This document shows, piece after piece, positions 23,424 through 34,190 of a stretch of 64,000 bases of DNA; the first letter of the stretch is position 1, and each line of letters starts with the position of its first letter. A program made the position numbers and the translations under genes. The DNA comes from Schizochytrium sp. TIO01 (taxonomy: Eukaryota > Sar > Bigyra > Thraustochytrida > Thraustochytriidae). The stretch covers positions 6,716,668 through 6,780,667 of the forward strand of contig SMSO01000032.1 in assembly GCA_004764695.1 (NCBI GenBank), read 5' to 3'. The notes below the pieces were generated by a model, which had not been told where the DNA came from, made no database searches, and saw nothing but the letters and a program-made list of their open reading frames with translations.

Positions 23424-24523
23424 GTGTTCTATTTGGGGGGTTGTCCGCAACTTCAAAAGTTGAGGGCTCTGATGTTTGGGTGTGCGGATGCTCACTCGTC
23501 CCAATGGGATGCGCTACCAAGACGAGCGTGGGTTACTCAAAGCTTACCCAGCAAATGCTCTTGTGAGTCTCGATGAGGATAGTGCCAAGGGCGATATTAG
23601 CGCACACGCGTTGGGACAGATGGCCCAAGCAGGTTTCCCTCGTGTGTATGGCGAGTCCTATCGAGTGTTTCTGAAGGACAGCACGCAGTCTAGCCTCGTG
23701 TTCTTAGCGAGCAAGACCTTGACGTCCCGAAGTGGGTGGCGCAGGCGCAGAGTTTGGCAAAACTCGAAACCTGAATGCACTAACTTGTGCTTTCTCGCTT
23801 CTTGCCCGCGATCGCTGTCTTTGTGGTTGGACGGACTTCCTACCCACCCACCCTTGCGAAGCTCGCTTCCTCTCGGGCTCCGCTGTTTCTGCCGGGACTC
23901 CTGAGCGAGCGTTCTTGAGCTTCTGTCCGAGTTGAGTTCTAAAATGTCAGCACTTTGACAACAATTCAATGGCGCTCTCGGGATGCCGGATGTCTCCCAG
24001 AGTTCGGGTTTTGCTTAAAGTCTTTCTCGCTGGCCGCTTTTAAATGTTTTCATTTTATTTTAAGCCTTACTAAGTAGTAGCACCTACCTACCTACCTACC
24101 CGTAGAGTGATTATTCTAGTGATGAAAAGTTTTAAAGTTAAAGAATAAAAAAGTATAGAAAGCGAGGAAATTGCATTCACGACACGAATATTCCTCTCTC
24201 CAGCCGCGGCTATAAAAACGAAGTAGTCTCCTCTTTCCCGGTAGTTCACTTCCTCTCTACTTTCAACCTGAGTATGCATACTCAACTAGTGAGTGGGCTT
24301 GCAGCTCCATGCACTGTCTCGCACCCTTATATAAGTCAGTGCCTACGTGCCTACTATCAAATATCGTAGTGACAGTCCTCCAATTTCGAACTTTCCTATA
24401 GGTTTACAAATATATAAACAAAATGAGTTTAACCTGAACAATTTAGAATAAACTAAAATTAAAAGTTACAGGCACTACGGGATGCAATTCGCTAGAACGT
24501 GTGTGTCTCGCCTTCATTCATCC

Positions 24524-24571
24524 GTTCATCCATCCATCCATCCATCCATCCATCCATCCATCCATCCATCT
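24524..24571. repeat. CATC tetranucleotide repeat
   Basis: About eleven tandem CATC units. It gives the Met-Asp-Gly/Ile-His-Pro-Ser pseudo-peptides in adjacent frames. Confidence 0.9.
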
Positions 24572-26136
24572 CCAGAGCTTTGTATATCACCAATCCTAGG
24601 CTCTCTTCTGATCCTGCCTGGCGACAGTCGGTGATCCAAGCTGGAGCCAATGACAGGAGCTATCGATACAAGCTGCTTGCTTGCTGCGCTGTTCGCCTGC
24701 GAGTTTCTCCAGGACGGCGCGGCCTTACACAAGAATACCGCAGTGCCAGCTTTCCCCTCTCCAGCTTCTTCAAGTCGTCCAGCCTGTGAGCACCGCTAGC
24801 TTCGCTTCTGTGTAAGACTGTGTTCCAGGTGCGTTCGCTTTGCGGTTCTTGGAAAGAAATGTAGGCCTGGACAGACGGGCAAGCAAAATAATTAAAAAAC
24901 AGCACTCGCCTTGCGAGGCAAGTCTCGTTTCATGTGCAAAGTCCGTGTGGAAAGACGCAGCGACGTGGGGCCTACTCGTCTACGAACAGCTGAGATCATA
25001 GTGCAGGGGAGGTAGACGAGAGGGCGGAGACCGTGTCGGTGAAGGGTGCTTTATGGAGCTGCAATCGCTCGAGCTTTATTTCAATTTTTCAATTTTTCAT
25101 TTTTTCCATTTGCTTATTTGTTTATTTTATTATTTTAATTTGTCACTTTAAAAAAAAAATAGGCTCTTTTCAAATAGAATTAGAGAGAACCCAAACCGCG
25201 TAAGTTGGAGGACCAAACTCCTTTTCTGAGCTCTTCTCATTTCCAAGTCATTACCTTTGAAACGAAACCTCCCAATCCATATACACGCCAGGGAACCGAT
25301 AAGAAGAGCGAGGGCGGCAGCGGCAATGCTTTCAACCTCGCTCAAGATCCGGGCGACGCCCTGGTGGATCGAGGGCGGTCTATTGTGAGAAGATCTCTTC
25401 CCTCTTCAATCTTGTCTAATACTCAATCCCAATTGAAGGTCAATGCTTACTCGCTCTAGCTAGAGAGTTAGGCATACTTTGTCATTCATTAATTTATGTA
25501 CTTTCCACCCCAAAAGAATCATGAATTAATTCACGAGAACCAGAATGAATGAATGAACAAATGAACAAATAAATAAATGAATTCTTTGCAATGCTAATCC
25601 AAGCCCGGATCCCGATGGAGCAGACGCCGCCGCGCTCTCGGCGTGCTCGCGCTCTCCGGCTTGCTCGTCTCCCTCGCCGCGAGCTTGGCATTTGACGTGC
25701 TGTTTCGGGGCGGATGGCGTCAGGTTTTTGGCGTCGTGCAACCAAAGGAGCAGAATGCAAAGCCGTGTCTCTGGGACAGCTCATGAAAGAAAATCAAGGC
25801 GGCTTCATGCCGGGAGGGCTTCGCTAACTCGCGTCCGCCCAAGATGATGCCCGGCTGAAGCGAAGCGCGGGTTCCTCGAGGCCAGCTTCGCCGACTGATC
25901 TGCGCTGTTTGTAGATGGAGGAGACACAGATGCTTTGCATTCTCAGAAGCTCAGTGGATTAGCTAGCTAGCTAGCTAGCCAGCCCCGAGGTCCATGGGTT
26001 ACGGATGCGATGCCGGAGCGCACAAGAGAATCAAATTCACCATCAACGGGGACTCCACGAAGGCTTATTGGCGAGCGGAGTGCGTGATGCGTGAGTGCGT
26101 GCGTCCGACCGGCCACTCGAAAGGCTTACGCGGAGG

Positions 26137-26203
26137 CAAATGCTTGCAAATGCTTGCAAATGCTTGCAAATGCTTGCAAATGCTTGCAAATGCTTGCAAT
26201 GGC
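26137..26203. repeat. 10-bp tandem repeat TGCAAATGCT
   Basis: Six near-perfect copies of a 10-bp unit in GC-rich surroundings. Three units make 30 bp, so each frame reads a 10-residue peptide repeat and stays open, which explains the long ORFs across it on both strands. Confidence 0.9.
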
Positions 26204-26969
26204 TCGTGGAGTGCTCACCTGCGATGGTTAACAGAGAGCGAAGAAGAGCAGATCGAGGACAACAACAACTTGAAGGGAGTAGGCGATAAGCTTCGCAGAA
26301 GGTGCTCACAACGAAGTGAACAGCCTGCCATGAAATGGAGGCGAGTGGCCAGAGCAATCGAAACCCAGGCGAGAATGCCTTCGAACCCGAGCTCGAACAG
26401 GTTAGCTTTCAGGGATGTCACTCCTTCGAGTTGGGGAACCCCAATTTTGACATGGGTAGCATCGCGCGCTCCATCGCACTGGCACATGCGTTGCGCTACT
26501 TGTCTTGCGTGTATCGCATTATTACGCCACGGCACCAGTTATTCGCATAGTTGCTGTCAGTATTGCTTCCTCATTTGGGGTACATTTGATTACATTGTTG
26601 GGTTGGTTGTCTTTCGAACATATGAGGCCGATGTGCATGGAGCAGCTGCAGGTTGGCTGGGCTTCAAGCTTCGTTCATTGCGCCTTTCCAAGCTACTGAG
26701 TGCTAGATCTACGAGATGCCCCAGCCACCCAAGCGAGGTCTCAAGCTAAGAGCTCCTAGGCAGCTTTTTGTCGAGTGTAACTGTGCCTTGATTGTTGGGC
26801 AAGAACAGCACGATTCCTTTTCTCTTTTTTAACCTTATTAGTACCATTTTTATGATTTATGTTTCTTTCCTTAAGTTATATGTTTTTTTCATTATGAAAA
26901 TTGTAAAAATATGAATGCTGATGAAAATCGAATGATAATAATGAAAGGATGATTGGGGCGTGATCGCGA

Positions 26970-27142
26970 TTAGTTTCGTCGAGCGGACTCAGCGCCGGGT
27001 CTGCCTCCGCCTTGGGCTCCAGAGCCATCCGTCTTCGGGAGGGACCACTTCGGGGTCGGGTGTAATGTCGCCAGAAACAAGAATCTCGAGCAGTTGAATG
27101 GGGCGTAGTAGAGATGCGCAGCAGCCCAAGCTTGGGTAAGCT
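26970..27142 (-). CDS. Possible terminal exon of an unresolved gene
   Basis: A GC-rich island inside AT-rich DNA. In one minus frame it reads about 55 codons with favourable codon choice (HLYYAPFNCSRF, then TPKWSLPK, then a Gly/Arg tail) and ends in TAA at 26970. An ATAG acceptor-like site precedes it at about 27142. No start codon or upstream exon was found, and a second frame is also open, so the call is tentative. Product unknown. Confidence 0.2.
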
Positions 27143-27349
27143 ATAGCGTCGCGAAGATGAGTGAATAAGTAAGATGCTCTTCTATGGGCTTGCTAGACCC
27201 ACACTGCCCTGCACGCTGTGTGAATCAGTGCACATTTTGTTGAGGCTGTGGGAAACAAAACCCCACACCTCGGGATCGGCGGTGTGGACGCCCCTCTGCG
27301 GAAGGTGCGCAGAAGTCGTGCTGGAGATCTCGGTGCAAAAGTTGGGTTC

Positions 27350-27371
27350 TAGCACGCTTGAGCGTGCTAGC
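27350..27371. repeat. Perfect inverted repeat (10-bp arms, 2-bp spacer)
   Basis: CTAGCACGCT and AGCGTGCTAG flank a TG dinucleotide, giving a nearly complete 22-bp palindrome. It could form a hairpin or bind a dimeric factor; no neighbouring gene explains it. Confidence 0.6.
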
Positions 27372-28316
27372 GCCGGCTTTTGCAGCTTTCTGTTACAGGA
27401 GAAATGTTAGAAAGTTTTAGAGAATAACGATGATGAAAATTGGTGGCAGGGAACCCTGGAACAGGGAAAGCGAGCTTTGTTTTTGCTATGCTCCACATGA
27501 TCTACTCCTTTCAATTTAAGCACGTAGTACTAAGTACCCATCAGGAAATCGTTGTTCGTTGTTCATATCTTCAGCTCCAGCTAGCTACTACGTGCCTACA
27601 TCTTGGTAGCTTACAACGATCGGATTTCCATCTGTTGAGGCGTCAGCAGAGAATCTTTGATGAGCGTTGAATTCTCGAGACGCACGATGTTGTTTCCAAG
27701 GTTTCTGCTCTTCAAGATATGTATTTATAGATAGCATTTTGGCATCAGTTGCCTGTTTTGAGAGTGCACCAAAACAACGACGTTAGAACATCCCAGATTT
27801 CATAAAGACACAGAGAGAAAGATTTTAGGAAATCAGGGAAAACCACCGGCTGGGTGATGAGAGAAAAAAACTTATATTCTCATCTTTTAAAAGTAATATA
27901 ACAATACGTACTCGTTTGGGGAAACAAACTCATTGGAGCGATGTGCGACGCGTCGCCTTAATTCTGCTAACGCTTGGAGGTCGCGAGATCACCGACCAGC
28001 ATTGCACTGCCGCCCAGATGCGCGCTCGGCCAGGTGGCCGAAGGATCGAATCTCGAAGGTCAAAGAAATATCTTCGCTGGCGCCTGGGCATAAAGACGGA
28101 CCCTACCATGTAAACTTTTGCTCCGCAGCCTTTTGGCCAGATCTTCACACAACACAGACAGACCCACTCACTATCACCCACAAAGCCTGCAACAGCGAGG
28201 ATGAAAAGCGTTGCGGAGGGCCGGCTTGCGAGTGATTCGAACGATGACTATTCCGACTCAGTAGGTGCGTGAGTACCTATCCAGCTAGCCAGTGGTTTCA
28301 AGATCGAAATGCAACA

Positions 28317-28831
28317 ATGAATCCCAAGCTGTACCTGGCCACGAGGTTTACAAGGGTGCTTGGGCTGGCGAAGGGGCGACACATACTGAGAGCCTCGCCT
28401 CCTCAGCGGTAGTAATGCTATTTGGTGCTATGGCGACCTTCATCGTATAAGAAGAGGATAGCGACATGAAATTAGACGCAGCTCAAGTGTTTGGAAACAT
28501 AATTTATCACAAAGAGGCCTTGGCCAGTGACCTCATGCAAGCGCCCTTGGCTTCACCTCCTCATGTCAATTTAAACGAAGCCCTCGGTTTCAGACCAAGT
28601 CATTTAGCTCAGCAGCATGCTGAAAGATTATTTAGGCTGCTGGTACGATGCGAATTACAGCGACAGTCTCGGCCTCAGATTTATGCATTGGATGTTCATG
28701 CAAATCAGCTGCGGCGCCAGGGACTGAGGTTTTGGAGAGCTTACCTTTCAAACGAAGAGCAGAGGAGCACACGAATTCATCCTCTGAGCTGCGATACACT
28801 ACACAGCGCAGCTCGCAAGGAATTTGCGTAG
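28317..28831 (+). CDS. Possible two-exon small protein with presequence-like start
   Basis: Candidate join of 28317-28408 and 28462-28831, with a 53-bp intron (GTAGTA...ATAG) that keeps the frame. The first 30 residues (MNPKLYLATRFTRVLGLAKG...) are rich in Arg/Lys and hydrophobic residues and have no acidic residue, like a mitochondrial presequence. The second exon reads through DMKLDAAQVFGNIIYHKEAL and FRPSHLAQQHAERLFRLL. The last ~65 codons overlap the 3' coding end of the adaptor gene on the other strand, so that part may not be real coding. No domain is recognised. An alternative is that only a 31-codon ORF (28317-28412) exists. Confidence 0.25.
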
Positions 28832-31388
28832 CAGTCGGGCAAGAGGCACCGGAGAAATTTCTTGGGGCATGCAGATCTTCACCAAAATTCTCCAGACCTG
28901 GCGAGACAATCAGTCCTCCCGTGAGTGCTTCTGGTACCAGTGATACTGGCTTGTCCACGAAATCGAGCCCAAGAGTCTCTAAGGAAATTAATACGCGACC
29001 TCCCTTGAAATTGTCGACAAGGTTCACAGACAATGTGCTCTCTGATGCGGTCCAAAAGCAAGACGTTATGCACTCCGGGCACCTACTAAGGAAAACGTCT
29101 TCAACATCGCCTACTTTATGTGTAGAGTTTCTTAGCACATCGTGCAGTGATATCCTCACGAGGAGGTCTTTGTAAGTCAAAACAGGTTTTCTACGTGTTT
29201 CCTGAGACTTTTCATTTGTTCTATCGCCAGCTTGGGCAATGCTATGCAGCGAGAGAATAATGCCACAGAAATCATCCTCGCGATCTTTACGACCATGGAT
29301 GATTTCTGCTGTCGCATAAAGGGGGACATGCAGTGGGCGCCATTCTGAATGCGACCAGTATAAAGCCACATTCTCCTCGACTCCATCTCCTTTCATGGAC
29401 AAGTTGCATCTCATGATTGTTTTTTTCTGCCCATCTTGTACGAGTTCTGCACATGCAGGATCGACGCGGAAAACAATGTTTTTCTCTTCGTTCTCTTCTG
29501 GATATCCTAATTCTGTGAGATCGATCGTGACACCACACAGAGGAGTCGGATGTGTGGTAGACACATATACTTTGCCACGGACCATGCATTTTGATACCTG
29601 CATTTGCGCTATCTGTTCATCCCAGACACAATCCGCGATTAACTGCTCACGGACGGAAATCTTCAGCCCGTAGTCCTCTGTACATTCAGTCTTTTCTAAG
29701 CTGACCATTGGTTCTTTGGTATCAACTTGGCTTTCCGCATCGCCCAAGTTCAAGTCCTCAGCATAGACCAAATTACTCATTGTAGATGAAGATTCTAGAC
29801 CCCCTGGAGTCATATCCTTGAAGGGATCCCATATAACTTCATTGGTAACCTTGTCCTTATCAATCACAGATTTTGATCTGTTAGACGAAATGCTAAGAGT
29901 GATCACTCCATGTTCTGTTCTTTCTTGTTCTGTTTGGAAAGGGTCCCAGATGACTTCTGGCGAGAGGTCCTCTAGTACTGGAGAAGACTCGAACTCCTTT
30001 GTAGTTGTGCTCTCGCGCTCTGCTAAAGAGCTTTCTCCGTATGGAAAAGTATCATTAGGATAACCAGTACGCTCGCTTAAAGATTTCCTATATTCATATT
30101 GAAGTCCCGTTAGTGGGCCTAAGGTAGTACTCGCATCTCCAGATTCTCTTAGCTCATCTCTAAAAGGGTCCCATGAAACTGAAGAATCCTGCATATCCAG
30201 AGTCTCAAAAGCAGTTGTGAATTCATCAGGGGCAACTATCGATGTGTCCTGGGTGTTCAAACCGTCTTGATGCTGCTGGCGTTGAAAGATTGCTGACATA
30301 GCCACGTCAGAGTCACTCCCCAGAAATGGATCGAAGGCGACTTCCTCGCGAGTCGAGACCTCCTCTAATGCTACCTCTGCCCGAGCACTGCCCTGCGGCA
30401 AGCCGCTTACATGCAATTCTTTTTGCCTTGATCCTGCAGGGCGTGTATCCTGGAGCACGGGGCTGTCAAAGACAGGTGGTGATACCTGAATGCACATTTC
30501 AGAGATTGTCTCGCCAAAATCCTCCTCTACCAGAGATTGCCAATACATTGCCGCTTTTCGCTGCTGTTTAGATGCCTTTTTGCGTCGATCACGTTTGGAA
30601 TTTGGGGATGACATACCTGGCTGTGTCTGCACAAATGAGCTGAGGCCAGGGAACACCGTCGCTGTAGGCACGCTGGCTCGCTCTTCAAGGTCGTGGAGGG
30701 CAGCCACTTGCATTTTTTCTTCAAGGAAATCATGTTGCATAGCCTCCCAAACCTTCAGGCGTCGTCCTTCATCGGGATCCGGCTTGCTCAAACGCATTTC
30801 TGCAAGCTCTTGTTGGCTCATGCTTCGCGAAAGGTTTTTATTAGACGAGCCCCTCTCTGGAGTAGAGTTGGGCAAATATGACAGCCCCGTTACTGACAGA
30901 GGGCGCTTTATCAAGTCCATGGCATCTCGACCTGTGCACAGAATTCGAAGCAGAGCGATCAGAATGTCTCCAAAATTCCGGTTCACTCGCTTTGCCGTGA
31001 CTTTCTGATCGCAAAGAACCAATAAGTAGTCAAGAACTCGACCCAAAACAACAGCTGTTTCCCAAATCTCGTCAGAAATGTAACTACAACTTACGATCCA
31101 AATATGCTGGCAAAGCACATAGTGCACGCGATAGGACCCAGCAACAATGTAAACATCCTGTGTTCGTTATTAGCTTGTAAGAGAATCCGTTTCTGTCAGC
31201 CACTCCACACTCGAGACCAATCATAGCTTAAATTGCCAAAATTATACACTCACCTCAGCAGGATCTCGAGGGAACCGTCTGTGCAGAACTTTTGCAAAAC
31301 CTTGCAGAATTTGCTCTGCTTTGTTGAGCATAAGTAAACCTATAGCACACAGCCACCCCAGAGGTGCATAGAGTTCCTTTCGCACCAT
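28632..31388 (-). CDS. Muniscin/TSET μ-like endocytic adaptor (TML/TCUP-like), two exons
   Basis: Spliced join on the minus strand: exon 1 31388-31254 (45 codons), intron 31253-31158, exon 2 31157-28632; 886 residues. The N-terminal ~110 residues (MVRKELYAPLGWL..., DVYIVAGSYRVHYVL, VTAKRVNRNFGDILIALL) fit a longin/μ-N domain. A long disordered linker carries AFDPF (about 320) and three WDPF motifs (about 373, 449 and 488), like the DPF motifs that bind adaptor appendages. From about 540 to the end is a μ-homology-like domain: LKISVREQL at its start, then FRVDPACAELVQ, a YSLK-like RCNLSMKGD, and ENVALYWSHSEWRP matching the conserved NWxxxP strand. This architecture matches plant TML and TSET TCUP. 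It probably recruits cargo and coat at the plasma membrane. It is divergent from the epimerase gene. Confidence 0.7.
31158..31253 (-). other. Spliceosomal intron (96 bp) in adaptor gene
   Basis: Donor GAG|GTGAGT, branch-like CTAATAAC, acceptor ACACAG|GAT. It is phase 0, and removal joins ...RRFPRDPAE to DVYIVAG without a stop. The branch-like element lies about 12 bases before the acceptor. Confidence 0.75.
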
Positions 31389-32097
31389 GCATTCACCAAA
31401 AGTTCAAGGTCTTTGTCAGGATTTATTCAGGCGTCACCCAAGAGTTATATGTCCTCTCAGAAAACTAGTTCAAGGTACTATGGTTTTGGGACTTGTCTTC
31501 CATTCTGCAAACGATGCTTACCTGCGTGTTGAAGAGCCAACGTATTTCCCTCGCCACTCACGAGCGCCACAAAGAGCGCAGGCATGTCTCTATGTCTTAC
31601 CCAGGGCCTCTAGCAACACAAGGAGCACGAGTTCTTGGTTTGCTGCTTGATCGTTTTCAGGACAGGTCTTTCCAAACAGAATCTTTTTAGGTTAGTTCTC
31701 TATCAATCATCCATCCCTTCAATAATAGATAATAGAAAAGGGAAAGAGGAGCTCTACCTAGTTAGGTAGACAGGTAATACTCTCTATCATATAGTTCATC
31801 ATTGAGACTAAGAACTTAAAGCAACAGTAAGAAGGGATTAGTGAGTCTTACACACGCAAGAAGTCTTTAAAGCTTTCAAGGACTTCAGTTTTCAATCATT
31901 TCTCTTTCCTTTGGTCCTGAAAAGAGAGGAAAACGAAAGGGAGGAAGAAAAGCAGCCTCTATGACTGTCTTATCTATAGCTAGTCATAACTGCTAGGAGT
32001 TGCCCTTTGGTGAGCGAGCAGGTCTATGGCCAGCAAACTCCGATAGACACCGCGAAGAACTTCTCCTGTAGAGGTCGCACGAAAGCTTTGAGAAAAG
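31389..32097. promoter_or_regulatory. Shared 5' region of two divergent genes
   Basis: About 710 bp between the starts of the adaptor (minus) and the epimerase (plus), so a bidirectional promoter is likely. It contains ACCTAGTTAGGTAGACAGGTAA at about 31757-31778, of the same GTAGGTA type seen near other genes. The pyrimidine-rich DNA around 31900 may be a leader. No TATA box stands out. Confidence 0.4.
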
Positions 32098-33083
32098 ATG
32101 GCTCCACACTGCTGCGCCGCTATGATCGGCCCGTCCGTCCTGGACTGTGATATGGTAAGTCTCGGTTTGAAGCTACGCGAGGCAGCAGCGAATCAACTTT
32201 GGCATGAACGGAGCAATGGTTGAAGTTGAGCTTCTGTCGCGAAGGTGAAGATATCGAAGATGAAAATAAAAAGACCACTGCGATGATTCGCTGAGGGTCG
32301 AGAAGTTTGTCATTGAGAGACTGACCAAGTTCGCAATTCGGAATTTATATCGGGTTGAATTTAACATTGTCATATGACATATCGTGATCTGCTCAGGCCA
32401 ACCTGCAATCTGAGGTGGAGCGTGTGCTTGAGGCAGGTGCCGACTACATCCACTTGGACGTTATGGACGGTCACTTTGTGCCAAACATCTCTTTTGGCCC
32501 TTACGTTATCGAATGCCTTCGTCGTCACGTACCGGATGTCCCTTTTGATTGCCATATGATGACCAGTGAGCCTGAGAACTGGGTTGCTGGCGTGGCAAAG
32601 GCTCAGGGAAGCAAGGCTGGTCTTCTCACTTACACCTTTCACTTAGAGACCACAGAGAGCCGTAACAAGACCCAGGAGGTCATTGATTCCATCAAGGCTA
32701 ACAACATGCGTGTTGGTCTTAGCATCAGCCCTGACACCCCTGTTGAGGAGCTTCTCAAGTATGCCGACCAGATCGACCTCGCCCTGGTTATGACTGTTCA
32801 CCCTGGCAAAGGTGGGCAATCCTTTATGGAGGACATGATGTCCAAGGTCCGCAAGATCCGTGAACTCTACCCGAACCTCGACATCGAGGTTGATGGCGGC
32901 GTCAAGCCGGCCACTGTCGACGCTGCTGCCGAGGCTGGTGCGAACCTTATCGTGTCTGGCTCTGGTGTGTACAAGGCCAAGGATATGGCAGAGAGCATCG
33001 CCACGATGAAGCGCAGTGTCGAGAAGCTTGGCCAGGGTAAAGCTGAGGAGGATCTCTCCCCCTTGCGCTCGGACTCTAACTAG
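32098..33083 (+). CDS. RPE: Ribulose-phosphate 3-epimerase
   Basis: Interconverts ribulose 5-phosphate and xylulose 5-phosphate in the pentose phosphate and Calvin pathways; a cytosolic form is likely because no presequence is visible. Spliced join 32098-32154 and 32397-33083, 247 residues (family usually ~230). The first exon gives GPSVLDCDM, matching the family's GPSIL-x-x-D start with the substrate Ser. Metal-site and catalytic residues are present: His and Asp in YIHLDVMDGHFVPN, His in CHMM, and Asp in EVDGG. The phosphate loop VMTVHPGKGGQ and the GSG motif complete the TIM barrel. A 14-residue acidic C-terminal extension is unusual. The frame without exon 1 would lack the conserved start, which supports the intron. 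Confidence 0.95.
32155..32396 (+). other. Spliceosomal intron (242 bp) in epimerase gene
   Basis: Donor ATG|GTAAGT and acceptor GCTCAG|GCC, phase 0. Splicing restores the conserved N-terminal strand of the barrel (GPSVLDCDM-ANLQSEVERV). Confidence 0.9.
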
Positions 33084-33328
33084 GCCTAGTAGTCAATCCC
33101 CTTATTTTTTTTAAGTATGTTGGTATTTTGTAGTAAAAGGGAATCTGTTCTGTGAAGTTGTTGCGCTTGTACTCTTGGAATTCTACGGACTTGACAACAT
33201 TAAACTCAAGGACAAACATTGTCTTAAATTACCCCTCCCATGATGTATAATTATGATTGTGTGTTCTTGTTGATTGGAGAGTGAACAACATAGTTGACAA
33301 AAATTCTTGATGTTTACATTCATTATTA

Positions 33329-34084
33329 CTAAAAGTCAAAATGGCTTATACCCCGCCCCCAGAATGCTATCAACAGACTACTAACCAGGAGCAGAGGCCT
33401 CTTCATTGCTGCTACCGAATTCACCTTGATAGTTATCTTCTCTTGAAAAATCTTAGTTGTTTCCGATGCTGCTACCTCTATAGCAATCGCCTCGCAACTT
33501 GTAACACCTCTCCAGTAAGCCACAACATTATCATGTTCTTCGGCGTAGATGATTAACTCATAGCCGGTCATCATGAGTGAGAGATCCGTACGATTTAAAT
33601 CGCATCTCACGATGGTACGATCATCAACTGTACTGCGTCTGGCAAATCGGAATTCCCATGTTGTTTCATTCAATTTGATTAAGTCCATTGCATCGCTGTT
33701 TTTAGTTGCTAAAGGGTTGCTCATGTCGCATTCTAGCGGGAAGTATAGATCTGATGAGAAGTCAAGCCTTCGATTGTTACAACATGTTAAGCAATACGAA
33801 GAATCACCTGTAAATGTGGAAGTCCATGAGAAATCAGAAAATACGCCGCTCAAGTCCGACGAATCAGTTCCTTCATCTTCATTATACACACAAGTTGTCA
33901 TGTTGATTCCTGAGTAGCATTCTGACAGGAGCCCTTGAACATTGTCTTGTGTTGACTTGTCTACTAGCTGCCCGTAAATATCGCTTGTCTGTTCAATAGC
34001 TACTGAGACGCACACTTGAGAGGCAAGAGTGCCAATCAGACACACTGCTGCCTTTAGCTTTGGTCTAGGCCGTGGTCGCCTCAT
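33329..34084 (-). CDS. Putative secreted or membrane-anchored glycoprotein
   Basis: 251 residues from the ATG at 34084. The open frame continues upstream through a poly-T/poly-C tract, but that part reads as Lys-rich low complexity and is not included. MRRPRPRPKLKAAVCLIGTL followed by Ala/Ser/Val-rich residues makes a good signal peptide. The mature part has about ten Cys, including a CLTCC cluster, and possible N-glycosylation sites NMTT, NETT and NRTD. A hydrophobic stretch near the C-terminus (RPLLLVSSLLIAFWG) could be a membrane anchor with a short tail. Segment TIVRCDLNR...DNVVAYW resembles TIMRCNLSM...ENVALYW in the nearby adaptor; this may be chance. Function unknown. Confidence 0.6.
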   Translation of the reverse strand: MRRPRPRPKLKAAVCLIGTLASQVCVSVAIEQTSDIYGQLVDKSTQDNVQGLLSECYSGINMTTCVYNEDEGTDSSDLSGVFSDFSWTSTFTGDSSYCLTCCNNRRLDFSSDLYFPLECDMSNPLATKNSDAMDLIKLNETTWEFRFARRSTVDDRTIVRCDLNRTDLSLMMTGYELIIYAEEHDNVVAYWRGVTSCEAIAIEVAASETTKIFQEKITIKVNSVAAMKRPLLLVSSLLIAFWGRGISHFDF

Positions 34085-34165
34085 TGAGACCTTCGCCACC
34101 ACCTGATTCTCATTTGGGTCAAGGGTTCTGTCAAAGTTTAAGACAGCAACGGTCCTTTTTCTCCC

Positions 34166-34190
34166 CCCCCTTTTTTTTTTTTTTTTTTTT
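34166..34190. repeat. Homopolymer C8/T20 tract
   Basis: Eight C followed by about twenty T, just upstream of the start of the secreted-protein gene on the minus strand. The length is likely to be error-prone in assembly. Confidence 0.9.

Larger units (their letters stand above)
23424..28316. other. Sparse intergenic region with exon-like scraps
   Basis: No full gene could be assembled. It contains CATC, TGCAAATGCT and TAGC repeats, a perfect 10-bp-arm palindrome at 27350-27371, and GC-rich exon-like pieces at 23488-23700 (plus), 26970-27142 (minus) and 27950-28110 (plus). A 251-codon frame at 25994-26749 spans the 10-bp repeat and is not supported otherwise. Confidence 0.4.

Noticed and set aside
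23476-23904. 142-codon plus-strand ORF divergent from the 23423 gene
   Set aside because: The first ~75 codons look plausible but the second half looks random; it starts with TTG and there is no supporting motif. Kept only as an exon-like scrap.
26137-26203. CRISPR-like array
   Set aside because: Head-to-tail 10-bp units without spacers in eukaryotic DNA: a simple tandem repeat.
25994-26749. 251-codon plus-strand ORF
   Set aside because: It is held open by the 10-bp repeat; the remainder looks random and Cys/Trp-rich.
27440-27670. P-loop-like string GNPGTGKAS
   Set aside because: The residue after GK is Ala rather than Ser/Thr, there is an in-frame stop just upstream, and the following sequence lacks Walker B or AAA features.
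28110-28160. U2 snRNA-like string (GCAGCCTTTTGGCCAGATC)
   Set aside because: Only about 15 bases resemble the U2 5' end; the branch-recognition and Sm regions are not present.
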